From positions 1,578,001-1,642,000 of the forward strand of contig NC_083534.1 of NCBI RefSeq assembly GCF_032362555.1: a DNA stretch of 64,000 nucleotides, in the 5' to 3' direction. Source of the stretch: Amyelois transitella (taxonomy: Eukaryota > Arthropoda > Insecta > Lepidoptera > Pyralidae). How positions within the stretch are numbered: position 1 is the first letter of the stretch; every line of letters begins with the position of its first letter. Shown piece after piece: positions 43,669 to 55,019 of the stretch. The translations under genes were made by a program, and so were the position numbers. The notes beneath the pieces are model-generated. The model was not told the origin of the DNA. It was given only the letters and a program-made list of their open reading frames with translations, and searched no databases.

Positions 43669-46201
43669 CTAAAATAAAAAAATCTGATAAAGGAGCTGGT
43701 CACACTCCTGCTTGGCTGATAAGGCCAGCACGGGAAGTCAGCAACCACAGAGCAAGCTAGACAGAAAATGCGCTAAGGTTTCAGTGCTCTGTGGCAGTGA
43801 CAATTATGTGGAAGCGGTACAGAACATTAATTTTAGATCGCCAAAGACGCCAACCACTTTAAGATGAAAGCCTTTCGTAAATAAAGTTATTATTCCTAAA
43901 AACATCATTTATTTTATTCATTCAAGAGTTCTAAAATGTGACTCGCGTAGTTTTATAAGCTCGACCGCCATGCCCGATATGACCTGGATTCCATATTTCC
44001 TCTTTGTTTTGACGGCTATTTGTCTGTACTTTGACGTTTGCTGTCGTTAGTCAGAAAGTGACTCCCGCCTGGCCTTGGAGGGTAACCTAACTCATATTGG
44101 ATAATTGAGTGTTTAAATGTTGAGACGCACTTAGCTTTTAAAGCGCACAAAAGCGCGACGCCGTTATTATCTGGAAACACCTAGGTGACCCACTTCGGCG
44201 TTCCACGGGTCAGAAAGGGTTACCTCGATAGGTGTTGTATAATTCTCAAGGCATTCCACGTATACGTTCAGAAAACTGGTCCCTCTATCAGTACCGACAT
44301 TTGGTATTTTATCAGTTGTGTGAAAAGATGAACAGATTTCCACACGAAAAAATAACCTAATAAAATTGATTTTACTTTTTAACTGGCAGAGAATGCCATA
44401 TGCATATGGCATTAAGTCCCACTTGTTGTACCTTCATTTAACGTGCAAAAAGTTTCAAAGAAAGAAAGAAACCAATGAATAAATTGCTATACAAGTTTCT
44501 TTTGAGTAATAAAACAATTATGTCTCCATTAATATGTTTATAATTAGTAAATACTAAATTTATATTTAAAGTTTACAAAAAAATACAAAATAACATAACA
44601 TTTGATGGTGTTTATTTGTATCATAAAATAAATATGCATTTGTATAAAAGTCTTCTATTGATTAACTTAATTTTCCAACAGTACATAATTATTATTTATG
44701 GTTCTATAGTTTGTTACAAAAATTTTATCCATAATTTAAGGTCTTATAATTAATCTCCATAATCGTCTTGTATATTTAAAATTACGTCCTAACTTAATTT
44801 TACAAAATTAACTTGGCCTAAAATTTAAATCCCTAAACATAAAATGCTAGAAAAAACTTTTAGAGAACGCAATAGAATATCGTAAATTACTAAACTGATC
44901 TCTTCATAATTTCCTAAAACTGGTACTAACAAATATACCATCGTTAACAGACATTTACATCGTTGTTAATTCTGTAGGTCCCAAGACTGACAGATCATTA
45001 CATAATCGACCATTGTTTGACTTACTCAATAATCATTCATTTTTATTTAATGCCGTCTAAAATTAAAAGTCATAGTTGACAGTTGACAACGACATTTTTT
45101 TACCAGTTGATACTATTTTTATAGTTGTATATTAAATTACGTATATTAACATAACATGTATGTTTAAGACATCCCATGGATGTCGTTAAAGTCGCCTTAG
45201 ATAGGCTTATAAATTTGTCTTTAGAGCCTACTCTAAGCGCAGATAAAGAACAATTCCCATTTTGGGAGTCAATAAATAAAAAAGTGTTGTATGTCTTATC
45301 GTCAGTGTGGCCAAAACCCCTTAAATTTTTCGATGTCTTCACAGTTTTCAGTTCTGCCATCTGAACGTACAATTTTTCCATAATTGTATTATATTGCTAA
45401 AACAAAAGTCTATATCAAAAAAAATCATGGAATTGACGACCAAAAACAAACTTGTTCCGTCCCTAAAGTGACTAAAATAGACCCCAACGTCTCAAAATAA
45501 TTACAAGAGATTTTTTACATATTTCTAGTTTTTTAAACTGATCTGGTTTTAGTCAACATTGGGGTTGGCAACACATAATCGATTCCGTTGAAGCATGGTG
45601 GAACACACGCCACTTTAACTATCTGCTGATAGCCTGTTCAACTAGCAAACAGAGTATTACCAATCATGACATAGAAAACTGTTAGTCAACATAATTTTTT
45701 TATCTATATAATATTTTATTTATATAATAAATCTGTAAAAAAAAATATATTTAAAAACAAAATAATTTATAACAGTGAATAAATAGTGATGCAGCATCAA
45801 TTTAAAAAAATCTGTCTGTTAGTTTCCACATGTCAGTCTCCGGAACTGAACCGGTTAGATTGATTATTTTTTGTTGTATATATAGCTTTTAAGCTTGGGC
45901 AACTTTAAGGGCATAATTTATTTTGAAAACAGGTAAACTGTTACAATATCATAATAGACCAGCTATTACAGGATATATGGAAACAAGGACTTGATCTATT
46001 TAATAGGGAGTCAAATTAATGTCTCGAAGAATTTGACTCCTTATCAATAACCGTTCGGCCCTGCGAACGAAATTGCATAAACGAGTGTAAAATAAGAATT
46101 ACGTTACGAAAGTGCGCATTCAGAACTACTAAATTATCGAACAAATCCAGTTTGCTACGATAAACAATAATTCCGTTAACTCTATAACCGATAGGTGTAT
46201 C
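43669..46201. other. 2.5-kb spacer E10-E11
   Basis: No supported gene. A LINE-tail fragment lies at about 44385-44460 (AATGCCATATGCATATGGCA, CACTTGTTGTACC) and a RepA core fragment at about 45172-45230. A TTGACAGTTGACAACG motif is at about 45068. An open frame at 45100-45381 (minus) starts MEKLYVQMAELKTVKTSKNL but runs into the RepA fragment and is not called. Confidence 0.5.
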
Positions 46202-47343
46202 CTAAAAAATATCCATTTTCATCTGAGTAGGATGATGAACTCTCAAGTGCTGTTTCAAACTGCAATTCTGAATAAAAGCCTGACCACACACGGAACAAAC
46301 AAATCTCCTATCATTATTATGAATCCTCATGTGTTCGCGCAAAGTTTTCAATCTGGCGTACGATTTCTTACAAACGTCACACTGATAAATTCTCTCGCCG
46401 CCGTGTTTGATCGAATGTTCCTGCAATTCGTAGTTCGTGAAGAACTTCATGCCACATACCGAACACACGTGATTGCGCTCTTGCAGATGTTGGAAGCGAA
46501 TATGTTCAGTGCGTCTGCTACAAAGATCAAAAACTCTTGGACACGACGGGCAAGGAAATATGGCTGTTTTCTCCCCGTGCACAGAACTTAAGTGCTTTAA
46601 TCTATGCTTGTACGACACGAATTTCTCGTCGCAAATCGGACATTTGTATCTTTTATTAGATCTATGTATCCTCGATACGTGAGCATATAAAGAAGCGTGT
46701 GATTGGAATGTTTCCTGACATCGCTTGCATGGAAAATGCCCTCTCTCGTGAGTCCGCGAATGGTTCACCATTCTTTGGGACGTCGCGAACCTTTTACCGC
46801 ATGTCTCGCATATAAAATGTTCGTAATGATCGTTCATATGTTTGTGTAGACTTAAGAACATTTCATAAGTCTTACCGCAAACCTGACAAATGTGTTCGTC
46901 TTTACTCAATTTATAAGGCAACACGCTAACGCCATCAGTCTCGTCTATTTCTTTACCATGTTCCATAGCTAAATGTGTTTTTAAATATTCGTAACTGTCA
47001 ATTTCAGCACTACAAATTTTGCATATTGTTGCAGCAAGATCAATTTTCAATGGTTCATACTTTCTCGGTTTTAATGTTTTAACATCGAAATGCATTTTCA
47101 AATTATGCTCTCGAAGGTTCTCCGGTTCTCGGAATGTGTTCTTGCAGAAGAAGCACAAATAGGTTCCCTTTCTGTATTTGAAGGGATACGCGGTGCACGA
47201 CTCGATGATAATTGAAATATTATTTCTGAACGTCGCTCGCTTCTCTGATCCTAGACCGCGCAACTCTTGCAACGCCCCAAGTGTTCCTTTATCTAAATCT
47301 GTTTCCACTTCGACTTTTATCTGTATATCTTCAGATTTCCTTC
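46202..47343 (-). CDS. Array exon E11: ten-finger C2H2 terminal exon
   Basis: Acceptor ATATTTTTAG|GA, phase 1; 379 residues. Lead RKSEDIQIKVEVETDLDKGT, then SIIIESCTAYPFKY. Ten fingers from CFFC to CSVCGQAFIQNCSLKQH; GGERI linker before finger 9 (CDVCKKSYARLKTLREH). E10 and E11 share the TAYPF motif and finger 7 (CPSCPMVFD, CPSCPRVFD). The gap upstream to E12 is 225 bp. Confidence 0.93.
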
Positions 47344-47568
47344 CTAAAAATATAAAAACATCCGATATAGTGTCTTGAGCGTTATATTAAGCTATCACTA
47401 CTTTATTTGCATATACAAGCAATCAATCAGACTTACAAAGTAAAGGCAACAAACAATTAATAAGATATATGTGCTCCTCTTTCGTACGAATCGGAAGATA
47501 AACAACATGACATGAGAAAAGTAATGGTGGAATTTACCTAAGCTCGTGTAGATTAGTTTCTTGTTCTA

Positions 47569-48677
47569 TTAAAACATATTTCTCAACTTGACTTTCTTCA
47601 ATGGCTCGGCGTTGGGATGGTGTGTTCTCATATGACTTTGCAGACTACATTTCTGTACATACGCGTTGTTGCAATAATGGCAAACGAATCTCTTATCATT
47701 ATTGTGGATTCGCATATGTTCCCTTAGAGTCTTTGGCCTTGCATACGCTTTTTTGCACACTTCACATTGATACTTCCTCTCACCTATATGTTTCACGATG
47801 TGATTCTTCAACTGCGCCTTTGTTACAAATTTATCAGGACAAAAATCACAACCAAACTGTTTATGTCTAATGTGCACATATTTTATATGCTTAGTGCGTT
47901 GGTTGCAAATCGAAAAGACGGCTGGACATAAATGGCAAGGGTACTCTATCTTTTTATCATGGTATTGCTTGAGATGTTTCGTTCTGTCCGGGTAACTTTT
48001 GAAACATTCTTTACAATATGGACAGCGATATCTGTATTCGGGACCGTGAGCTAGTGCCATATGACTATTTCTTGTTGCTTTTGTCGAAAACTTTTGGTCA
48101 CATTTGCTACATTTATATTTTGCCTCGCTAGCAGGTTCATGCGTTACTAAATGGGATAGTAATCTATGCGCTGCTGAAAATGCTTTGCCGCATTGAAAGC
48201 AAATGTTATTGGGATAATGCTGATTTATATGATTGTTTAATTTTGAAAATACCTCAAATGTTTCATCGCAATGCGTACAAGGGTACTGTTTCTCTCCCCC
48301 CAACAGAAATGGAGTGACGCCTAACCCGCTTTCTAATAAAAATTGTTTATTGTGTTTATTCACTAGATGATCTTTTAGTGAATCAAGACTTTCTATGTTT
48401 GTAAGACAGAGTTCGCATCTGAGGCTTGATATATCAACTTTAATATTATCGAAATACCGAGCGAGTTTTAGCGCCTCAATCTTATTGGGGTGTTCAATGA
48501 CATGCTGCCTAACATCTTTAAAATCTCCGAAAGTTTGAGAGCAGAATGCGCAAGTAAAAACACCCCTAGACCACCTAAAGGGGCAGACGTTCGAACATTC
48601 TAAAATAATGGCCGCATTGTTCCTGTCACCGTAATACTGGCGCTTCGGTATCCATTTAACATTGTCGTGGGCGAGTC
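47569..48677 (-). CDS. Array exon E12: ten-finger C2H2 terminal exon without a methionine start
   Basis: Acceptor TTTCTTTTTAG|GA, phase 1; 368 residues. The frame is open from the acceptor: LAHDNVKWIPKRQYYGDRNN, AAIILECSNVCPFRW, finger 1 CAFCSQTFGDFKDVRQH, finger 2 CELC after IKVDISSLR. There is no methionine codon until about residue 206, in finger 5 (NSHMALAH), so it cannot encode the ten-finger domain alone. Fingers 9-10 are CEVCKKAYARPKTLREH and CHYCNNAYVQKCSLQSH. IGERK linker. Confidence 0.93.
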
Positions 48678-49037
48678 CTAAAAAGAAAGAAAATTTTAGT
48701 TGAAATTTTGATATTAGTTTTTTTTATGTCTAAATATAATTTTTGATAATTAATCACTGAATAATTATATTATTAATTGATACACACCCAATATATTTAT
48801 TTAATCGATATGAACACATTCATAAAGTTAGGTTACCTTACAACGAAGGAACACAAATCTTAGAAGGTAAATATTGCTTAAGTTAATTAACGTTTAGAGT
48901 TTGTCGACTGTAATAATCTGTCTGTATTTTTTACAACCTATGAAATGAATATTTTCAACGGTCTTGCTAAATATTCGCAGCGTAACAAAGGGGTAATTAA
49001 TTAACAAAAAAGCATAAAGTTTTCAGACAAAATATAT
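48678..49037. other. Spacer E12-E13
   Basis: 360 bp, AT-rich, no repeat or gene. AATATA variants of a polyadenylation signal just after the E13 stop. Confidence 0.5.
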
Positions 49038-49861
49038 TCACATATTTTTAAAATGCACATTTTTGACATGAGAATACTTCGTAGTGGAAGTGCCGAACAC
49101 AGCTGGGCAATAGTTGCATTTGTATTCCGTTTTCTGTCCGTGAATTTTATCCAAATGCCTCAACCTCGCATGATAAGATTCAAACGATAAATCGCAAATG
49201 GGACATTTGTATCTATTCTTACGACCATGCGTTGTTAATTTATGATTTATTTTAGTTACTCGATCAGGAAACGCCACAGAACATTCAGAACACTTGTATT
49301 GGCCGTCGATATGAATCCTCTGATGCGCACGTAACTTATGCTTCCCTGAAAAACCTTTTCCGCAGGTCGAACAGACGAAGCTTTGATAGTGGACATTCAT
49401 ATGTTGTATCACTTGCATCAGACCAACGAATGTCGCATTGCAAATCACACATTTCTTTTCCTTCGCTGTCAACACGAAAGGTATGACACCGTCGCTAAAT
49501 TCGGTCTGAAAGTCTTTTGAATGGACATCCTTGAGATGGCCTTTCAAATCTTCAATTGATTCTATTTCTATACAACACACTTTGCAAGTTAGATCTGTTA
49601 TGTCTACTCTTAAGGGAAACGAATTCTTGCCCTTTTCAAAAATATCTGTAACATCCTTGTGTGTAGCGGAATGTTTGCGGATCATTGCAACTTCGACCGC
49701 TGTGAATTGACAATAGGCACACTTAAATTTTCCTCTGTCGTAACGAAAAGGGACAGCGTTAGAATTTTCTAGAATCATAGCTGCATTGGCTTTGTCTTCT
49801 ATGACTTTAGGTTTACGCTTCAACTTGACCGCAATAACTGCCTGTTGAACATCTTCAGACC
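49038..49861 (-). CDS. Array exon E13: truncated, seven fingers
   Basis: Acceptor TTCTTCCATAG|GG, phase 1; 273 residues. Lead SEDVQQAVIAVKLKRKPKVI, then NAAMILENSNAVPFRY. Seven fingers, CAYC through CNYCPAVFGTSTTKYSH; it then stops at VHFKNM, so fingers 8-10 are absent. The frame is open upstream through the intron, but that part has no family similarity. E14's stop lies only 131 bp away. Confidence 0.9.
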
Positions 49862-49992
49862 CTATGGAAGAAATAAGTTCAGTTGAATTTAGCATTTGCT
49901 TAATGGGGTTTTCATCGTAATATAAACTTACAGTTTCACGAAAGACGATCATCGTTAGTGGTATTGGGACTTTCTCAAAATAAAAATCTCTA

Positions 49993-51002
49993 TCACAGCT
50001 TCTTCAAATGTGTTTCCGCATGTTTCTGCAGCTTCGAATTAGAGACAAATAGTTCATTGCACTGCTGACATTCGAATTTCTTATCTACATGCGTGTGTAC
50101 CAATCTATAATGCGCCGCTCTTTTAGACGCTGCATCAAATGTTTTAGAGCAAGCGGGACATTCGTATTCCAACATTTGCTGGCCGTGTTGTTCAAACAAG
50201 TGCTTCAGTCTCGAATGGTAATGTGTGAATGTTTCTGGACATCGAGGGCATGAATAACGAATTCCTTTATTGTGCACCTTCATTCTGTGACCTGTTCTGG
50301 CCGCTCTGGTTCTCAATACCTGCTCACAATCACCACACGGAAATTCACCAATCTCATGGGATTGTACGTGCCTTCTAAATCTAGACTTGGACACGAACGC
50401 TTTGCCGCATTCATCGCAAATGTAATTTTGATAATGGCTGTTCATGTGTTCGTTTATTTTGGGGAACCTGTCGAAATTTTCATAGCATTTTTGACATTGA
50501 AAACTGTTATTATCTAGCTTGAATGGCAAAACGCCATCGCTGTAATCCAAATACAATTCTTTGCCATGAGTATAGACTAAATGTTCTTTTAAAAAATCGA
50601 CACTGTTTATTTGACAGTCACAAATTCTACAGACAAGTTCCGTTATATCGATTTTAACCATATTGTTTTCTCGCAATTTACTAAATATCTTTTTAGTCGG
50701 TGGTTGATTTAGATGACTTTGGACATGTTGCCGCAGTGGTTCTATATCTGGAAATTTTTTATCACAATACGAGCAATAGAATGTGCCTTGAAACCAACGA
50801 AAAGCCCAGGCGGAGGAGTGCTCCAGTAAGGTCAAAGCGTTCCTTCTCATCATCGTGTTAGCTATACGTTTCTCTGACTCCTCTGGCAGCTCGTTGTTTG
50901 CACGTTTCCTTCTGCGCATTTGACGGTCACTTACTATTTCTTTTAATTTCCTACCACGTCTACCAGGACGAACACTATCCTCCTCGTCCGCATTAGCGGA
51001 AC
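49993..51002 (-). CDS. Array exon E14: truncated, eight fingers
   Basis: Acceptor TTCTTTTTAG|GT, phase 1; 335 residues. Lead with an AT-hook-like run (RPGRRGRKLKE) then MRRRKRANNELPEESE, then ALTLLEHSSAWAFRW (AF where relatives have PF). First finger near residue 77; eight fingers ending CQQCNELFVSNSKLQKH and LKKL, followed by TGA and TAG in tandem. No AATAAA or ATTAAA lies in the 131 bp before the E13 acceptor, so its 3' UTR may run through E13. Confidence 0.92.
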
Positions 51003-51178
51003 CTAAAAAGAAAATGACCAGGCTGTAGACTAAATAAATAACACAAACTATTGGAAACTTATTTAATAATACTGATATAACATCAATTCCATTTTAAATG
51101 TATAGATTTCAACATGAGATAAAAAAACACTATATTTAAATCAAAATAGCTTGTATACTGTACTTAATATTTTGTATG

Positions 51179-52332
51179 TTACTGTGATACCAAGTCAATT
51201 ATATGGTGATCAGTACTAATATGCGCTAACAACTGTGGCTTCTGTTTAAAAACTGACGAACACCATTTACAAGGAAAGTAAAACTCTTCATGCGTCTTCA
51301 TATGACAAGCTAAAGTCTTATTTCTCGAAAACCCTTTACCACACGCCTCACATTTAAACTTCCTCTCCCCAGTATGTCTAATAATATGATTTTTTAATTC
51401 GTATTTAGTTTTAAATTTCCATTCGCAATACGGACATGGGAATTCTCTTTGTGGAGGAAAATGCACAGAGCGAACGTGTATAGCCCGTTTTCCACTCGTC
51501 TTAAAACTCATATCACAGTGCATGCATTCATATGACACTTCTTTCTCCCTGTGAGCTTCTTTTAAATGCTTCATCCTATCGTAATAAGCATCAAATCGCA
51601 TAGAACAATGAGGACAGCCATATCGGGGTCCTTTGGCGTGCGCATGCGCTTTATGATAATCCCTTGCTACTCTAACGGTGAAAACTTTAGCACATTTATT
51701 ACAAGGAAACTTCCCAGTAATATGAACTTCTGAATGTTTGCGAAGTCTGGGCGCGGTCATGTATCCTTTGCCGCACGTCGCGCAAATATAATGCTGGTAA
51801 TGTGAATTCATGTGTTCATAGAGTTTGAGGAAATTATTAAATTTCTCATGGCAAATAATGCACCTCCATAATTCTTTATCCAAACTGAACGGCAGTACCC
51901 CATCGGGTTGTTTGTTATCAAAGTAAAACCCGTGTTGGACAACGTGGTTTCTCATTGAATTAACATCAGTGAAAGCAGAATTACATATTCTACAATGAGC
52001 TTGAGTAACGTCGACATTAATGAGCGGCATTTCCTTGAATTTGCTATATATATCTTTTACTGTATGTTCGTTATAGCAGATCAAGACGTGGTTTCTGAGC
52101 ATGTCACAGTCCGTGAAGGTAGCCTCGCAGTAGGCGCAGGTGAATTTGTTCTTTTTCCATCTAAAAGGCGTAAGCGTCCAACATTCTAGTATGGACGTTG
52201 TGTTTTTCTTTATTATAATTCGAGCTTCGGCTCTGGCACTCCTCTGATACCTACGTTTTGGAGGAACCTCTTGTATAACATTTTCCTCCTCAATTATATT
52301 TAATAGTTTCTCATTCATTTGTCCGGGGAGTC
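51179..52332 (-). CDS. Array exon E15: ten-finger C2H2 terminal exon
   Basis: Acceptor CTATTTTTAG|GA, phase 1; 383 residues. Lead LPGQMNEKLLNIIEEENVIQ then a basic run PPKRRYQRSARAEARI, then TSILECWTLTPFRW. First finger near residue 66 (CAYC, with an unusually long helix-to-histidine spacing, HVLICYNEH). Ten fingers, TGERK linker before finger 9, finger 10 CKWCSSVFKQKPQLLAH. An ATTAAA lies between it and the E14 acceptor (near 51063). Confidence 0.93.
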
Positions 52333-53376
52333 CTAAAAATAGAAAATTCTGTGTCAGATCTTTTGTATAGGTATTTGAGTTCTGTAACGTGAGTTGATTT
52401 TTGTAGAAATAAGTACGTAACTTATTTATTCATGCAAATTAAGGTATCTCGCGGCAACGCCTGCACAAAATGATAATATGCCGATCAACTTTTGTTCTCC
52501 TTTGTGTTAATGTGTAAACCCAGTAGTTTGGTTTGTGCGTTAATATATTAGTAAATCAATCAGCCAGTGTTTTATATTTTTTTTCATATTGATTCCACAT
52601 AAAATATAGACCCCATCGGGTCACAGATTATGAATGAATGTAAGGAGATATTGGTTGGTAAAAAAAAGTGTAACTAAAATCCTTCATTTATTCAAAAGCT
52701 TACAATATTTCTTATCAGATCCATAATACGTTTCTACTTCTATGAAATAGAAGACAATATACTTAATCTACAGCTATATCTTACTATTATATTTACATAT
52801 TGAGCTATGTTACCACACTTTATGCTTAAAACATACCATTGGTAAAGATTCGAAGCTTAATACTTATAAGGATTCAGTACACAACTTATTCAAATCCCTT
52901 GTGGCAATAAAAAAATATACCTAATCTTGTTCACTTGAGAGTTATTTGTTAGAATTGTAAATGCATCCGAGTAAAAATTGTAACTGCATCCTACACACTT
53001 TGATAAATGTCAATGTCAATTGTGACAGCTGACATATACATTGTTCTCTTTTGTCTGTTGCATTCATGTAATAAATTACATCCGAAGAAATCTCAGTTGT
53101 TTCGCTTGCTATCTGGATAATCTACTTTAACATAATTACGGAACAGAATGAAAAAAATAATGGAAAGGTCGGAGTAGGAAGACCTAGACGAACGTATCTT
53201 GATCAAATTAAGGACGTCCTGGTAAAAGGTCAGGTCAAAAGTACCCGAAATGAAGCGAAGGAAGTATGCAGAGATCGTGGCAGGTGGAAAGAGGTAGCCT
53301 CTGCCTACCCCTCCGGGAAAGAGGCGTGATTTTATGTATGTATGTATGAATAAAATAATCAATTATATTAAGTATA
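52333..53376. other. Spacer E15-E16 with a RepB copy
   Basis: Forward RepB at 53140-53348 keeps a readable retrotransposon C-terminus (GRPRRTYLDQIKDVLVKGQV, then CRDRGRWKEVASAYPSGKEA and a stop) before a (TATG)n tail. TGTCAATGTCAATTGTGACA lies at about 53007. Otherwise AT-rich with nothing recognised. Confidence 0.65.
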
Positions 53377-54881
53377 TCAAACATGGAAGTGTTTTTTCGC
53401 AATGTGTTTGTCCAAAGACAACTTCGTAGCGAAGGCTCTAGAACAACTCCCACACGGAAAGCTATACTCTGTTTCTTTCTTAGTGCGATGCGCTTTAACA
53501 TTGTGGTGATACTTCTGCGATCTAGTCTTAAATGTCATATGACATGTAGTACATTCATACATCTCTGCGCCGGGTTTATAATTATGAAACTCCATCAGGT
53601 GACGCTTCCTCAGCTCCCACGTCGCAAATCTCGGCTTTTCTTTACAATAAACGCACATGTACGGCAAAGTCGTGTGCTGTGTTTTTATATGTACATTCCG
53701 CTCTTCCAAAGTCGTAAAAGTAGCGATACACCGACTGCAACTGTATTTATTATCGTGTGGTTTCTTCGTGTGAGCTATCAAAGCAGATTCGGTGATGAAA
53801 CCTTCGCCACATGTATCACAAACGTAGTTTTGATAATGTTCGGCAGTATGCTTTTTCAAGGATAAGAAGTCAGAGAATTGAATTTTGCAAATAGCACATT
53901 TCCAGCAAGAACCATCCATGAGTTTAAAAGGGAGCACTCCGGGTTGTACGTCGGCGTTTATGGGCTGCTTGTGATCATTTTTTAGATGATTTATCAAATC
54001 ATCCAAGCTGTCTATACGTATAAAACACAATTTACATTGTAGGTCAGTTATGTCTACCTTGAGGAACTCCTTACGTAGCTTTCTGTTAAAAACGTCTTGT
54101 ACGTCAAAATTTGCATGTTTTGATGCCATGTGCGTTCGCAATCCATTTGGATCGTTTGATTGAACCCGGCAGAAGACGCAATTGAAATTTTGACCCCAAG
54201 TTCTAAAGGGACACGCCGTCGAACATTGGAGTATAATCTCAGTATTACTACGATGTTGTAACGCCTTCCCAAAACGAGGTTTATAGGTTAGTTTGTAGCA
54301 TTTGAAATTCCTTTCGTGCTGCCTTAAGCCATGCTCTGATAAAAAGGTCGCACTGCATTTGTCGCAAGTAAATATTTTGACGTGGCTCCTGAGATGTACA
54401 TTGATTTGGGAAAATTCTGCGAAAGTTTTGTCGCAGTCTGAACACATCCAGAGGCCAGTAGGACCCTGCCTGTATGGCAACACTCCGAATGGCGCGTCAA
54501 AATTGACAGGAATATTATGGTCACCAGCTAAATGGCTCATAAACGTATCTACATTGGGTATGTGTTCGGAGCACAGCTTACATTTAAATTCTGTCAAATC
54601 AATTTTCAAATCATCTACAACTTTGTAAAAAGCACTATTAAAATCAGCATTCCCATGCTCTGCCTTCAAATGGTCTCTTAGAGCTGCCATCGGCTCAAAT
54701 TCGTCCTGACAATAAGAACAAATAATTCTATTAAATCGTGTTTTAAATGGGAACGCAGTGGAATGTTTTAGAATAAGCACAGCGTTTTTTCGTTGCGGAT
54801 TCTGGTTAACGGATCGTTCGAATAGCCGCCTTTTCGACTTTCTTTCTTTCATTACGATTCCGTCAAGTTCCTTTCTGGATC
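53377..54881 (-). CDS. Array exon E16: double unit, about 12 fingers
   Basis: Acceptor TCTTTTTTTAG|GA, phase 1; 500 residues. Lead SRKELDGIVMKERKSKRRLF. It has two family units in one frame. Unit 1: NAVLILKHSTAFPFKTRF and four fingers (CSYC, CKLC, CSDC, and CDKC ending H-ERNFK-C). Unit 2: NTEIILQCSTACPFRTW, then eight fingers (CVFC, CKLC, CAIC, CDTC, CSRC, CVYC, CTTC, CGSC). It ends KKHFHV. Unit 1 stops where finger 5 should start, as if one exon had lost its 3' part and been joined to the next. Nearly the same layout as E17. Confidence 0.93.
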
Positions 54882-55019
54882 CTAAAAAAAGAAAAGATTT
54901 GATCATTATCATATTCTATCACATCTTTTTCAATACTCCTGTGGTAACATATAGATTCATGCTAAACAGATTCTACATACGTCAACCTATTATTCGTTTT
55001 TATTCAAAAGATTCAATTC

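Noticed and set aside
45100..45381. Small minus-strand gene beginning MEKLYVQMAELK
   Set aside because: The frame runs into a RepA core fragment and has no splice sites or recognised motif.
49862..49952. Extended N-terminus of E13 through the preceding intron
   Set aside because: The frame is open, but the residues show no family similarity and an acceptor with the family phase lies at 49861.
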